A DNA stretch of 35,780 nucleotides from positions 1-35,780 of the forward strand of contig NZ_CALJEM010000067.1 of assembly GCF_938074695.1 (NCBI RefSeq), read 5' to 3'. The translations under genes and the position numbers were made by a program. Under the pieces are notes generated by a model. It was not told the origin of the DNA. It did no database searches and saw nothing but the letters and a program-made list of their open reading frames with translations. Within the stretch, counting starts at the first letter, position 1, and each line of letters begins with the position of its first letter. The DNA is from an uncultured Thermosynechococcus sp. GTDB lineage: Bacteria; Cyanobacteriota; Cyanobacteriia; Thermosynechococcales; Thermosynechococcaceae. This document shows positions 27,285 to 35,148 of the stretch, in pieces.

Positions 27285-28007
27285 ATGTCAGACCAGCCAC
27301 TCATTTGTCTAGAGCATATTTCTAAGGTCTATGGCCAAGGGGAAACCGAGGTTCACGCCCTCAAGGATGTGAATCTAGAAATTCAGCGAGGGGAGTACTG
27401 CGCCATTATGGGGGCATCGGGATCCGGCAAGTCCACAATGATGAATATTATTGGCTGTTTGGATCGCCCGACCTCTGGCCGCTACTTTCTCGATGGCCAA
27501 GATGTGGCTCACCTCAGTGATGATGAACTGGCCCATATTCGCAACGCCAAGATTGGGTTTGTCTTCCAGCAGTTTTACCTTCTGGGGCAACTGACGGCAT
27601 TGGAAAATGTCATGCTCCCGATGGTCTATGCTCGAGTACCCCCTAAGGAGCGGCGCGATCGCGCGATCGCTGCCCTAGAACAGGTGGGCTTGGGTCACCG
27701 CCTTGAGAATCGTCCCAATCAACTCTCCGGCGGACAGCAACAACGGGTGGCGATCGCCCGTGCCATTGTCAATCAGCCACTCCTCCTCCTTGCCGATGAA
27801 CCCACCGGTGCCCTCGATAGTCACACCACAGCGGAAATTCTCGCCATCTTTGGTCAACTCAATGAGGCCGGCATGACAGTAGTTATGGTCACCCATGAAC
27901 CTGATGTGGCGGCTGTAACGCACCGCATTATTCAGTTTCGCGACGGTCAAATTCGCTCGGATCGTCCCAATCTACCTAGTCCGCTGGCCGTACCTGCCCT
28001 ATCTTAA
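27285..28007 (+). CDS. ABC transporter ATP-binding protein, MacB/LolD/DevA type
   Basis: ATPase of the MacB/LolD/DevA class, which energises mechanotransmission-type exporters or lipoprotein release. The 240 residues contain Walker A GASGSGKST, a Q-loop in FVFQQFYLLGQLTALENV, signature LSGGQQQRVAIARAI, Walker B LLLADEPTGALD and switch histidine VMVTHEPDVAA. The opening ISKVYGQGETEVHALKDVNL is family-typical. The ATG at 27285 gives MSDQPLICLEHI; an ATG ten codons upstream overlaps the likely -10. No FtsX-like permease or membrane-fusion protein is nearby, so the partner must be elsewhere. It is divergent from the Wza-like gene. Confidence 0.88.
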   Translation: MSDQPLICLEHISKVYGQGETEVHALKDVNLEIQRGEYCAIMGASGSGKSTMMNIIGCLDRPTSGRYFLDGQDVAHLSDDELAHIRNAKIGFVFQQFYLLGQLTALENVMLPMVYARVPPKERRDRAIAALEQVGLGHRLENRPNQLSGGQQQRVAIARAIVNQPLLLLADEPTGALDSHTTAEILAIFGQLNEAGMTVVMVTHEPDVAAVTHRIIQFRDGQIRSDRPNLPSPLAVPALS

Positions 28008-28033
28008 AAAGGGAAGTACCCGAGAAAAGAGCA

Positions 28034-28318
28034 ATGGCAAAGGCAGTTTGGAAAGGCGCCATCTTGGCCGAGAGCGATCGCTATGAAGTGGTGGAAGGCA
28101 ATGTCTATTTTCCACCAGAGACGATTAATCAGGTCTATTTTCAGCCCAGTGACACCCACACCGTCTGTGGTTGGAAAGGCACGGCCAGCTACTACCACCT
28201 TGTGGTCAATGGGGAAGTCAATCGCGATGCGGCCTGGTACTACCCCGATCCTAAACCGGCAGCCGCCAAGATCAAGGGGTATGTGGCGTTTTGGCGGGGG
28301 GTACAGGTGACCCGCTAA
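28034..28318 (+). CDS. DUF427 domain protein
   Basis: A small 94-residue protein made entirely of one DUF427 domain. Visible motifs are WKGAILAESDRYEVVEGNVYF, FQPSDTHTVCGWKGTASYY and the closing AAWYYPDPKPAAAKIKGYVAF with its conserved aromatic residues. The domain is widespread in bacteria and fungi, with no firmly established biochemical role that I can state. It follows the MacB-type ATPase by 26 bases, so co-transcription is likely. Its last 47 bases overlap the end of the convergent methylenetetrahydrofolate reductase gene, meaning the two C-termini are encoded on opposite strands of the same DNA. Confidence 0.9.
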   Translation: MAKAVWKGAILAESDRYEVVEGNVYFPPETINQVYFQPSDTHTVCGWKGTASYYHLVVNGEVNRDAAWYYPDPKPAAAKIKGYVAFWRGVQVTR

Positions 28319-29204
28319 GGGGAGGAATCCCGGCGCGGTTAAGAATTTCCGGAATCAAATCCTCACGGCGCACCGCCATTAAGTGCACCCCTTGACAAAG
28401 TTGTCGTGCCTGTTGCACCTGCTCCGCAGCAATGGTCATCCCTTCATCGAGGGGATCGGCGGCAGCAGCAAGGCGATCAATAATGTGCTGGGGAATCGAA
28501 GCTCCCGGCACAGCTCGATTGATAAATAGAGCATTTTTAGCAGATTTGAGAAGAAAAATCCCCGCCAGAATTGGTCGCCCACAGCCTGCGGCAATCTGAT
28601 CCATAAATTTAGCGAGCCGCTCAAAGTCTGTAATTAACTGCGTCTGGAAAAACTGGGCACCGGCAGCTAACTTCCGTTCAAAGCGCTGTTGCAGTCCCGA
28701 CCAACTGGGCGACTGGGGATCAACGGCTGCCCCTGCGAAAAATTGGGTAGGGCCATCGGGTAAAGGGCGATCTTCGCTATCCACCCCTTGATTGAGTTGG
28801 CCAATAATGCGCAAGAGCCGTACAGACTCCAAATCAAAGACAGGTTTGGCTTGGGGATGATCCCCCGCTTTGACGGGGTCACCTGTCAGTGCCAAAATGT
28901 TGCGAAGACCTAGGGCGGCAATGCCCATGAGATCTGCTTGCAGGGCAATGCGGTTGCGATCGCGACAGGCCATTTGACAAATGGGTTCAAATCCCTCCTG
29001 CTGGAGTAAATAGGCAGCGGCCCAAGAACTCATGCGCAAAACCGCACGACTACCATCGGTGACATTCACCGCATGTACCCGTCCCCTCAAATGAGCCGCT
29101 TGACGCAACATGGCACTGGCATTCTGCCCTTTGGGGGGACACACCTCTGCGGTAATCAGGAACTCACCCTGCTCACAGGCAGCTTGGAAACGAGAAACAG
29201 ACAA
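28272..29204 (-). CDS. metF: Methylenetetrahydrofolate reductase family protein
   Basis: FAD-dependent TIM-barrel protein of the MTHFR family, which makes 5-methyl-tetrahydrofolate for methionine synthesis. The N-terminal FLITAEVCPPKG carries the conserved glutamate. VNVTDGSRAVLRMSS, CRDRNRIALQADLMG and ILALTGDPVKAGDHP match the folate/FAD-binding strands, and AGAQFFQTQLITD corresponds to a conserved Gln-containing strand. The 310 residues equal the bacterial catalytic barrel length. The start appears to be TTG at 29204 with no clear ribosome-binding site, so the exact N-terminus is uncertain. The C-terminal 15 codons, ending in a proline-rich tail, overlap the DUF427 gene on the other strand. 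The metF symbol assumes standard function. Confidence 0.82.
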   Translation of the reverse strand: MSVSRFQAACEQGEFLITAEVCPPKGQNASAMLRQAAHLRGRVHAVNVTDGSRAVLRMSSWAAAYLLQQEGFEPICQMACRDRNRIALQADLMGIAALGLRNILALTGDPVKAGDHPQAKPVFDLESVRLLRIIGQLNQGVDSEDRPLPDGPTQFFAGAAVDPQSPSWSGLQQRFERKLAAGAQFFQTQLITDFERLAKFMDQIAAGCGRPILAGIFLLKSAKNALFINRAVPGASIPQHIIDRLAAAADPLDEGMTIAAEQVQQARQLCQGVHLMAVRREDLIPEILNRAGIPPLSGSPVPPAKTPHTP

Positions 29205-29259
29205 GTAAATCAGTAGAGCGCGACTAGGCCATTATCATACACACTCCTGACGCCTGTTC

Positions 29260-30630
29260 CTAGGCAGCCAAATGGGCAGTTGCCGTCTGCACCAAAGTCT
29301 CTGTCCAATAGTCAGCTAGACGCTGCTGCTCTGCCTCCACCATGATGCGAATAACGGGTTCTGTACCAGAAGCCCGCACCAAGACTCGCCCGCGATCGCC
29401 CATGTCCAGTTGGGCTTTGGCAATCATCCGTTGCAAAGGTTCGCACTCTTGCCAGTGGAGTCGCCGCTGCCGATCTTCAACGCGGACATTCCGAAGAATC
29501 TGAGGATAGGGGGTGAAACTTTGGTCGCGCAGTTGTGCTAACGATAGACGGGAATCTTGGACAAGGGTTGCTAAGTGCACGGCCGTGAGCAGGCCATCCC
29601 CACCGACGCCATAGTGACGGCAGAGGATGTGTCCCGACTGCTCGCCCCCCAGCATGGCGCCGTGGCGCACCATTTCCGCATGGACGTATTGATCGCCGAC
29701 GGCTGTGCGCACCAGTTGTCCCCCCCGCGCTTGCCAAGCCCGTTCAAAGCCTAAGTTAGACATGACCGTCGCCACAATTAAATCCTTCGGCAGTTGGGCT
29801 TGGGCCTGGAGGCGTTGTCCCCAAAAGTAGAGGATATAGTCGCCATCCACCACCCGTCCTTCACTGTCCACCGCCAGCACGCGATCGGCATCGCCATCAA
29901 AGGCAAATCCCATAGCGGCACGGGTTTCACGCACAGCCTGCTGCAGTGGCTCTAAATGGGTCGAACCACAGTTGACATTAATGCGATCGCCATCGGCGCG
30001 ATCGTGGAGAGGAATCACCTCAGCCCCTAGGGCATGAAACACCGTCGGTGCCACCGCAACGGCAGACCCCCAAGCCAAATCCAACACCACCCGCAGTCCC
30101 CGCAGGGGCTGACGCTCCTCAAGGGGGGCTTGCACCGCATGGCGATAGCGCTGGAGTAGTTCTGGGCGATGATGCAGATGCCCCCAGTGCTCAGTAGGGG
30201 GAAGGGAGAGGCCAGCATTTAAGTGTGCTTCAATTTCTTTTTGCAGATCAGGGCTGAGCTTAGTACCGTCACTGCCAAAAATTTTAATGCCGTTATCGGC
30301 AGGGGGATTGTGACTGGCGGAAATCATTGCCCCCCCAATGGCCTCGGTGGTAGCCGTCAGATAGGCAATACAGGGGGTAGGACACAGACCCACCTGCCAC
30401 ACTTCAAAACCGGCGGCGGTTAACCCTGCAGCCAAGGCCGTTGCCAACATATCGCTGGAGTTGCGGGAGTCTTGACCAATGATAAACGGGCGGTTGGGGG
30501 TATCCGTCGTTTGCCGCAGCACTTCCCCTACCCAATATCCCAAGCTCAAGGCCAAGTTGGGAGTTAGCACCTCTCCCGCGCGTCCGCGAATGCCATCGGT
30601 GCCAAACCGAATCGGCTGCTGCCCAGTCAT
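29260..30630 (-). CDS. glmM: Phosphoglucosamine mutase
   Basis: Interconverts glucosamine-6-phosphate and glucosamine-1-phosphate on the route to UDP-GlcNAc for peptidoglycan and glycans. From the ATG at 30630 the protein has 456 residues. [16 protein letters not shown] opens the chain. The phosphoserine loop is [12 protein letters not shown] (active Ser106), the metal loop is FAFDGDADR, the sugar-binding loop is GGEQSGH, and the phosphate-binding loop is [15 protein letters not shown]. The start is supported by TGAGGAAT at 30643-30636 on the minus strand; an upstream in-frame start nine codons earlier is less likely. It is divergent from the PfkB-type kinase gene, with an AT-rich 190-base gap between them. 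Confidence 0.95.
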   Translation of the reverse strand: MTGQQPIRFGTDGIRGRAGEVLTPNLALSLGYWVGEVLRQTTDTPNRPFIIGQDSRNSSDMLATALAAGLTAAGFEVWQVGLCPTPCIAYLTATTEAIGGAMISASHNPPADNGIKIFGSDGTKLSPDLQKEIEAHLNAGLSLPPTEHWGHLHHRPELLQRYRHAVQAPLEERQPLRGLRVVLDLAWGSAVAVAPTVFHALGAEVIPLHDRADGDRINVNCGSTHLEPLQQAVRETRAAMGFAFDGDADRVLAVDSEGRVVDGDYILYFWGQRLQAQAQLPKDLIVATVMSNLGFERAWQARGGQLVRTAVGDQYVHAEMVRHGAMLGGEQSGHILCRHYGVGGDGLLTAVHLATLVQDSRLSLAQLRDQSFTPYPQILRNVRVEDRQRRLHWQECEPLQRMIAKAQLDMGDRGRVLVRASGTEPVIRIMVEAEQQRLADYWTETLVQTATAHLAA

Positions 30631-30820
30631 AGTTAATTCCTCACGCCACACCAACACTCACTATTTTCTAGTCGATCTCCTGAGCTATGCAGGAGGCAAT
30701 TCTTAACATTTATTTTTTATTTACTCCCTTTGGACTATAGCATCTCTATGGATCTTTGCTGCCGCATCAACGTCCCCCCACAGGAGTATTCTGGATCAGC
30801 GGGAATTAGGACCACGTGAA

Positions 30821-31843
30821 ATGCTACCACCGGAATTGCGCCAGCAATTGCAATTGTCCCAAGGGCGACTCCTGCACCTTTTGGAGTCTTTTTCCTCAGC
30901 ACGGGTACTGGTAGTGGGAGATCTCACCCTCGATGAATTTCTCACGGGTCAGGTGGAGCGTCTCTCACGGGAAGCCCCTGTCCTCATTTTGCGCCATGAG
31001 TTTACCCGCCAAGTCCCCGGTGGCGGTGCCAATGCTATTTACAATTTGGCCAAGTTGGGGGCTCAGGTGCAGGCGGTTGGTCTGGTGGGTGCAGATCCGC
31101 AAGGGGAAGCCCTCTGTAGCATCTTTCGCGAGGCTGGCATTGACACCCAGGGAATTTTCCGGGATAGCGATCGCCCCACCGTAACCAAAACGCGCATCTC
31201 CGGTCATGCTCGCCAATCGGTGACCCAACAAATTGTGCGGGTAGATCGCAAGTCCGATGCGCTACCTCCCCCAGCCCTCCAGGAGGCACTTGCGACTTTC
31301 ATTCGGCACCGGTTGGGCACTGCTGATGCCGTAGTTTGCTCCGACTATGGGGATGGCGTTTTTACCCCCCCTGTCATTGCGGCAGCTCTGGAACATGAGC
31401 GGACAATTGTGGACAGCCAACGAGATTTAGCGCGCTATCGCGGTGCTTTCCTATTCACGCCAAATCTACCGGAGGCGGAGGCAGCGGTGGGTTACCCGAT
31501 TCGCACAGAGGCGGAGGTGCTACGGGCCGGTGAAGACCTGCTGGCGTTGACAGGGGCCAAGTACATCCTGATCACGCGGGGCGATGCCGGTATGAGTCTG
31601 TTTAGCCGCGAGGCTACGCCTTACCATTTGCCCGCCTTTAACCGCACGGATGTCTTTGACGTTACCGGGGCGGGGGATACCGTTGTGGCCGCCTTGACCC
31701 TCGCCATTATAGCGGGTGCTAGTCTTTGGGAGGCAGCGGTTTTAGGCAATTTGGCCGCGAGTATTGTCGTACGCCGGTTTGGCACTGCAACCACTTCCAC
31801 CGCAGAGATGGCGGCAGCTCTTTATCATTTGCTAGAAGACTAG
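30821..31843 (+). CDS. PfkB-family sugar kinase, HldE/RfaE kinase-domain type
   Basis: Ribokinase-fold kinase most like the N-terminal domain of HldE, which phosphorylates D-glycero-D-manno-heptose 7-phosphate. Motifs include VLVVGDLTLDEFLTG, the glycine-rich VPGGGANAIYNLAKLGA (residues 65-81), VLILRHE, VCSDYGDG, and the anion-hole/catalytic DVTGAGDTVVAAL (280-292). At 340 residues it lacks the nucleotidyltransferase domain of bifunctional HldE. Whether the cell makes heptose, or this acts on another sugar phosphate, cannot be told; no other heptose gene is in the window. The ATG at 30821 begins MLPPELRQQLQ. Its stop codon overlaps the tail of a minus-strand remnant. Confidence 0.82.
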   Translation: MLPPELRQQLQLSQGRLLHLLESFSSARVLVVGDLTLDEFLTGQVERLSREAPVLILRHEFTRQVPGGGANAIYNLAKLGAQVQAVGLVGADPQGEALCSIFREAGIDTQGIFRDSDRPTVTKTRISGHARQSVTQQIVRVDRKSDALPPPALQEALATFIRHRLGTADAVVCSDYGDGVFTPPVIAAALEHERTIVDSQRDLARYRGAFLFTPNLPEAEAAVGYPIRTEAEVLRAGEDLLALTGAKYILITRGDAGMSLFSREATPYHLPAFNRTDVFDVTGAGDTVVAALTLAIIAGASLWEAAVLGNLAASIVVRRFGTATTSTAEMAAALYHLLED

Positions 31844-31974
31844 TCTCGTGTGGCCTGCTGTAACCATTCGAGAATCCCTGGGGCAAGGGTCTGGGCAAGC
31901 TCAGCTTGGGCTTGGAGTAAGGGAGTCAGCCGTGAATAATCCGTGCCGGAGCCAGTGCGGGCAATCCCTTCTAG
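31840..31974 (-). pseudogene. Remnant: C-terminal fragment of an unidentified gene
   Basis: On the minus strand an open stretch of about 44 codons ends in TAG at 31842-31840 and looks like a genuine protein tail: a GIARTGSGTDYSRLTPL segment, then an Ala/Leu/Gln-rich helix and EWLQQATRD. It begins just after an in-frame TAG, and no start codon or ribosome-binding site precedes it. I read it as the 3' stub of a gene whose front was deleted. The family is not recognised. The stub stop overlaps the stop of the PfkB-type kinase. Confidence 0.4.
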
Positions 31975-32394
31975 AGACTAAAACTGAATCCCTTCACCCC
32001 CAACCCCCATACATTCCTTAATCCTTTCTTTAGATTACAGTCCTTTTCTAAAATGCAGGCTACCCATGATGCTGCTTTGTCGATATGTGATCTCATTTAA
32101 TCTTTGGGAAAAGGGCTGTTATAAACGTCAATCAATTCTTAGAAAAAAGAAGAACTTTTCTTTTGAGGAGGTTAATTGAATTCGTTGATCCCTATCTAGT
32201 TAGCATATTTTTTAACATTGGGATCATTGCCATCTCTAAGAAATCTATCCATAATAAAAGTGTCCTCTCTTATAAATTCCCTTAATGTTGCGCAATACTA
32301 TTTCTTTGGTCTTGTTGTTTTGAAATATAAGTTTGCGCAGCGTCCCTTATCACAAGTTCGTGTCCATCAAAAAGAATTTAAGGATTATTTAACT
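31975..32394. other. AT-rich intergenic stretch without recognised gene
   Basis: Markedly A/T-richer than the surroundings. It contains a weak A/T hairpin (AAAAGAA with TTCTTTT near 32140-32162), a GAGGAGGT at 32165-32172 with no substantial reading frame behind it (a TTG-started frame ends after seven codons), and a TATAAA at 32120-32125. Codons in frame with the next gene extend back to 32218 but look non-coding. It may be a leader for the zinc-ribbon gene or decayed DNA. Confidence 0.45.
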
Positions 32395-32619
32395 ATGGTT
32401 ACGATGCAAACGATTCACTGTCCTCACTGTGGTAAATTAGCCCTCCGTCAACGCTATGGCTCCGTGAGTCACACCCAGTGTCCCCACTGTGATTACGTCC
32501 TAACGATGTGCGATCGCACCGGGCGGGTACTAGAGGCCTACACTCCCGAAATTACCCATGTGGGTCAGTATGGCCCTAACCTCACCTGCACCATAGAGCG
32601 GACAAGGGCACTCTGCTAA
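32395..32619 (+). CDS. Small zinc-ribbon protein, conserved cyanobacterial type
   Basis: A 74-residue protein with two CxxC knuckles, CPHCGK and CPHCDY, spaced as in a zinc ribbon, followed by VLTMCDRTGRVLEAYTPEI. Similar short cyanobacterial proteins are common. Some carry a misleading PriA-helicase annotation because of the zinc knuckles; nothing else of PriA is present. Likely role is nucleic-acid or protein binding, unproven. ATG 32395 has TAAGGA about ten bases upstream. An ATG at 32404 would shorten it by three residues. Upstream in-frame codons to 32218 are AT-rich and rejected. Confidence 0.75.
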   Translation: MVTMQTIHCPHCGKLALRQRYGSVSHTQCPHCDYVLTMCDRTGRVLEAYTPEITHVGQYGPNLTCTIERTRALC

Positions 32620-32687
32620 CAGAGATTTATTAGAAGAATCTAAAGATTGATGAGGAAAATCCTGAGAGTTGTTAAGATAGTTTACAT

Positions 32688-32966
32688 ATGGCTATCTTAC
32701 TTCTACTGGTACTGGCATTGGTGCTGTGGTCGGTGCGACTCCTCCACAGTGCCTATCGCCTGCAGGATTTTTCCTTACTGCTGGCCAGTGGCCTCGTGGC
32801 CATTTCAGCGGGCGGCGTGATTTTTGTCTATAGCCTAATGAATGGCTGCGTCGGCTATCTCAGTCAAGGGCAGCCTATTCCTGAGTCTGATACCCTTGTC
32901 ATCGTGTCAGATGTGGCCTACTTTGAGAACGCCTCTGAAGCAGCCGCCTCCTCATCAAGTCCCTAG
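32688..32966 (+). CDS. Small membrane protein of unknown function
   Basis: 92 residues with two hydrophobic helices, MAILLLLVLALVLWSVRLL at the N-terminus and LLLASGLVAISAGGVIFVYSL at about 30-50. A short polar tail follows, with an acidic stretch and Ser-rich end (EAAASSSSP). No family recognised. It starts 68 bases after the zinc-ribbon gene and overlaps the convergent transporter stop by four bases. The coding call rests on clean membrane-helix structure and codon use; the ribosome-binding site is weak. Confidence 0.62.
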   Translation: MAILLLLVLALVLWSVRLLHSAYRLQDFSLLLASGLVAISAGGVIFVYSLMNGCVGYLSQGQPIPESDTLVIVSDVAYFENASEAAASSSSP

Positions 32967-34162
32967 GTTTGACCCACGATCCAAGCGTAGGCGATCGCCA
33001 GCGTCAAAAGTGTGAGGGGCGCACCAAAGCGCAGATGCTGCCAAAATGAAAACTGTCCAGAGCGGGCAGCGGCCTCAGCTGTGATTAAATTCGCCACTGC
33101 CCCGAAAAGCGTGAGATTACCCGCAAGGGTGCTCGTGGCTGCCAGTAAGTACCAGAGTTGATCGGCACCTTTGGGAATAAACTGCGCCAGAAGTAACACA
33201 GTGGGAACATTAGAAATCAGGTTTGACAGCAGCGTTGTCAATACCACCAGAGGCAACGGCTGGTTCACCCAAGGGCGCAAAACAGCCAGCAAATCAAAGT
33301 TTTGAATACAGCGGGTGAGAATAAACAGACCCGCAAACAGAACTAATAGTGACCAATCCACCTGAGCAAGGACGCGCTCCGGCTTGAGACGACGAGTCAC
33401 CAGTAAAGCCGCTGCCGCCAAAAGAGAGGATTCTGCCAAGGGAAAACCCAGCAGAAAAGCCAAAAACATCAGTCCAGAGACAATCAGTGTTTTGTGGAGT
33501 AACCCTTTTTGCACCTGCGCCGGCTGGAGAGTAGCCAATGTACAGGATTGGCGCGATCGCACCTCCGGGTAGAGCCACCACAACCAAACCACCTGCAGAC
33601 CTAGCCCCAGCACCGCTACGGGCACCATCACTTGAGTAAACTGAAGATACCTCAGGTTAGAAAACGACCCCACGAGGATATTTTGGGGGTTACCGCTGAG
33701 GGTGGCCACGGAGCCAATATTCGTTGCTCCAGCGATCGCCAGCAGATAGGGCACCGGATTCAAGCCCAAAGCATGGGTAATACGCAAAGTTAAAGGTGTT
33801 GTTACAAGGGCAAGGGTATCGTTAAGAAAGACCGCCGACAACATTCCCGTCGCTACAGTGAGGAAGATCAGTAATCCTAGGGGACTGCCACTAAAGCGCA
33901 CGATGGTCACCATTGCGATTTGAAAAAAGCCGCTAAAGCCCAGATAAGCATTAAGAATCATCATGCTCAGCAAAAACACAATGGTTTGGGGATCAATGGC
34001 TTGCCATGCGCTGGGCAGATCAATCGCCCCTAGGGCAATCAAAAGCGCTGCACTCACAAGGGAGATCGTCGCTCGATTCATGCGTAGCCCCGGCACCCCC
34101 CCTAGCGCCAGGGCACCGTAGCTGAGGGCAAGGATTAGGAGTTGTAGAACAGACCGCAGCAC
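32963..34162 (-). CDS. SLC13/ArsB-like (ion transporter superfamily) membrane transporter
   Basis: Integral membrane protein of 399 residues with about ten to eleven hydrophobic helices. The pattern fits the ion-transporter superfamily that includes ArsB, NhaD and SLC13 carriers. The hairpin segment FLNDTLALVTTPLTLRI and AGATNIGSVATLSGNPQNIL match the paired Asn/Pro-containing re-entrant motifs, and the second half repeats this as LLSNLISNVPTVLLLAQF. Substrate (anion, Na+/H+ or arsenite) cannot be assigned; no ars genes are nearby. The start appears to be GTG at 34162 with only a weak upstream AGTAGG. Confidence 0.82.
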   Translation of the reverse strand: MLRSVLQLLILALSYGALALGGVPGLRMNRATISLVSAALLIALGAIDLPSAWQAIDPQTIVFLLSMMILNAYLGFSGFFQIAMVTIVRFSGSPLGLLIFLTVATGMLSAVFLNDTLALVTTPLTLRITHALGLNPVPYLLAIAGATNIGSVATLSGNPQNILVGSFSNLRYLQFTQVMVPVAVLGLGLQVVWLWWLYPEVRSRQSCTLATLQPAQVQKGLLHKTLIVSGLMFLAFLLGFPLAESSLLAAAALLVTRRLKPERVLAQVDWSLLVLFAGLFILTRCIQNFDLLAVLRPWVNQPLPLVVLTTLLSNLISNVPTVLLLAQFIPKGADQLWYLLAATSTLAGNLTLFGAVANLITAEAAARSGQFSFWQHLRFGAPLTLLTLAIAYAWIVGQT

Positions 34163-34520
34163 CTACTGTTGGGTTTGAATTTTCTTGGCCTCTGGGCCGT
34201 CTAGTCATTCTCCAAGGGCAGCCATATCCTCAGCGTTATATTCCCCCTTTCCCAGCAGTCGGGAAATTTGGTTTTAATGGCTGGAGTTAATACCGGGGTT
34301 TCGAGCACCCGTTGCCCTAAGCGTTGGATCATCATTGGGGTTGAGCAGCCTAGACAGTCGTTCTCTAGGGTAGCCCATTGGCTGGGAAACAAATCGAAGG
34401 AACCACTTTTTCAAGTGGCACAATTTGCTATATTTGGGGCACTGGGATCAGCAAAGCGTTGATCCTAGGCTGGGAATCGTTGTCCCGTTAATAAATCGTG
34501 TTTCGATAAATTAAGGAAAG
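34163..34520. other. Intergenic stretch with possible decayed minus-strand coding
   Basis: No intact gene is seen. On the minus strand, 34392-34201 is open and protein-like in places (STPMMIQRLGQRVLETP). A neighbouring minus-strand frame ending at 34205 reads RLLGKGEYNAEDMAALGE, so a frameshifted remnant of an unidentified gene is possible. Confidence 0.3.
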
Positions 34521-34549
34521 TTGAAATTCCAGGATACTCCGGATATACT
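34521..34549 (+). promoter_or_regulatory. Promoter of the DUF3155 gene
   Basis: TTGAAA at 34521-34526 and TATACT at 34544-34549 are spaced by 17 bases, predicting a start near 34556 and a leader of about 53 bases. Confidence 0.6.
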
Positions 34550-34608
34550 AAGGGGCGACTTTTGTAAACTCAATAACAGTTCTTTGACGGCAAAGGAGGT
34601 AAGGCAAC

Positions 34609-34914
34609 TTGGCTAGAAGACGGAAGCGGAAAAGCCGGCGGCGTCTCGAAGGGCGCAAGATCCTTGAGTGCGTACCTCAATATAGCATTGAAAGTGGCGA
34701 AGATAAACCCGTAACGGCGGCACGAAAGTTTATTCAGGCGAAGGGGATCACTCCACCCGCTTTACTTCTTGTGAAGCGGAATGAGCACACCACCGATCGC
34801 TACTTCTGGGCAGAAAAGGGCTTATTCGGTGCGCAGTACGTTGAAGAAAATCACTTTTTATTCCCTAGCCTAAGGGAACTTGCCGAAGAGAAAATGGCAG
34901 CCACTACCCGTTAG
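34609..34914 (+). CDS. DUF3155 family protein (cyanobacterial)
   Basis: 101-residue protein with a very basic N-terminus (ARRRKRKSRRRLEGRK) followed by ILECVPQYSIESGEDKPVTA, ARKFIQAKGITPPALLL and an aromatic RYFWAEKGLFGAQYVEENHF. This matches the small cyanobacterial DUF3155 family as I know it; its function is not established. The basic head could bind nucleic acid. Translation starts at TTG 34609, fixed by an optimal AAGGAGGT at 34593-34600 with eight bases spacing. A clear promoter lies 60 bases upstream and a terminator hairpin downstream, so this is a single-gene unit. Confidence 0.88.
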   Translation: MARRRKRKSRRRLEGRKILECVPQYSIESGEDKPVTAARKFIQAKGITPPALLLVKRNEHTTDRYFWAEKGLFGAQYVEENHFLFPSLRELAEEKMAATTR

Positions 34915-34941
34915 GCTTTTTTACAAAAAACATTTTACGAG

Positions 34942-34969
34942 GAGTCAGGACTTGCTTCTGGCTCTTTTT
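34942..34969 (+). terminator. Terminator after the DUF3155 gene
   Basis: GAGTCAG (34942-34948) pairs with CTGGCTC (34958-34964), with one G-T pair, followed by five T residues. Confidence 0.7.
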
Positions 34970-35054
34970 GCTTTGCCAAGGAGAGGCTCTCAGGCGTGGC
35001 TAAAGATTTGAGCTTTTTGCGCTATTTACTTATGGCAATTTGGAAACTGTCCCC

Positions 35055-35060
35055 TACAAT
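35055..35060 (+). promoter_or_regulatory. -10 element for Yfr1
   Basis: TACAAT lies eight bases before the presumed first base of the small RNA. No good -35 hexamer is seen at 17-18 bases. Confidence 0.45.
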
Positions 35061-35067
35061 AGAAATA

Positions 35068-35143
35068 GCGGAGACGCACGTTTCCGTTCACTCCTCACAC
35101 CACACCCCGCCTGGACAGTTACTAGTTCAGGCGGCTTCCTTTT
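35068..35143 (+). ncRNA. yfr1: Small regulatory RNA Yfr1
   Basis: The stretch has the full Yfr1 layout. A 5' hairpin pairs CGGAGAC (35069-35075) with GTTTCCG (35080-35086) around a GCAC loop. The unpaired 11-base signature ACTCCTCACAC follows at 35090-35100. The 3' terminator hairpin pairs CCGCCTGGAC (35107-35116) with GTTCAGGCGG (35125-35134) and ends in CTTCCTTTT. Yfr1 is an abundant cyanobacterial RNA that base-pairs through this unpaired motif with mRNAs, shown for outer-membrane porin mRNAs in Prochlorococcus. The motif is pyrimidine-rich and resembles an anti-Shine-Dalgarno sequence. Exact ends are inferred from the -10 box and T-run. A short reading frame across it is not a gene. Confidence 0.92.
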
Positions 35144-35148
35144 AGATA

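Noticed and set aside
27655-27672. Clustered GCGATCGC-like palindromes as operators or origin boxes
   Set aside because: They are HIP1-type repeats inside a coding region; no DnaA-box cluster or AT-rich unwinding element accompanies them.
32218-32394. Upstream extension of the zinc-ribbon protein
   Set aside because: The segment is AT-rich, lacks family resemblance, and a plausible ribosome-binding site lies directly before 32395.
34268-34462. 64-codon plus-strand reading frame between transporter and DUF3155 gene
   Set aside because: No ribosome-binding site, no family, overlaps protein-like minus-strand stretches.
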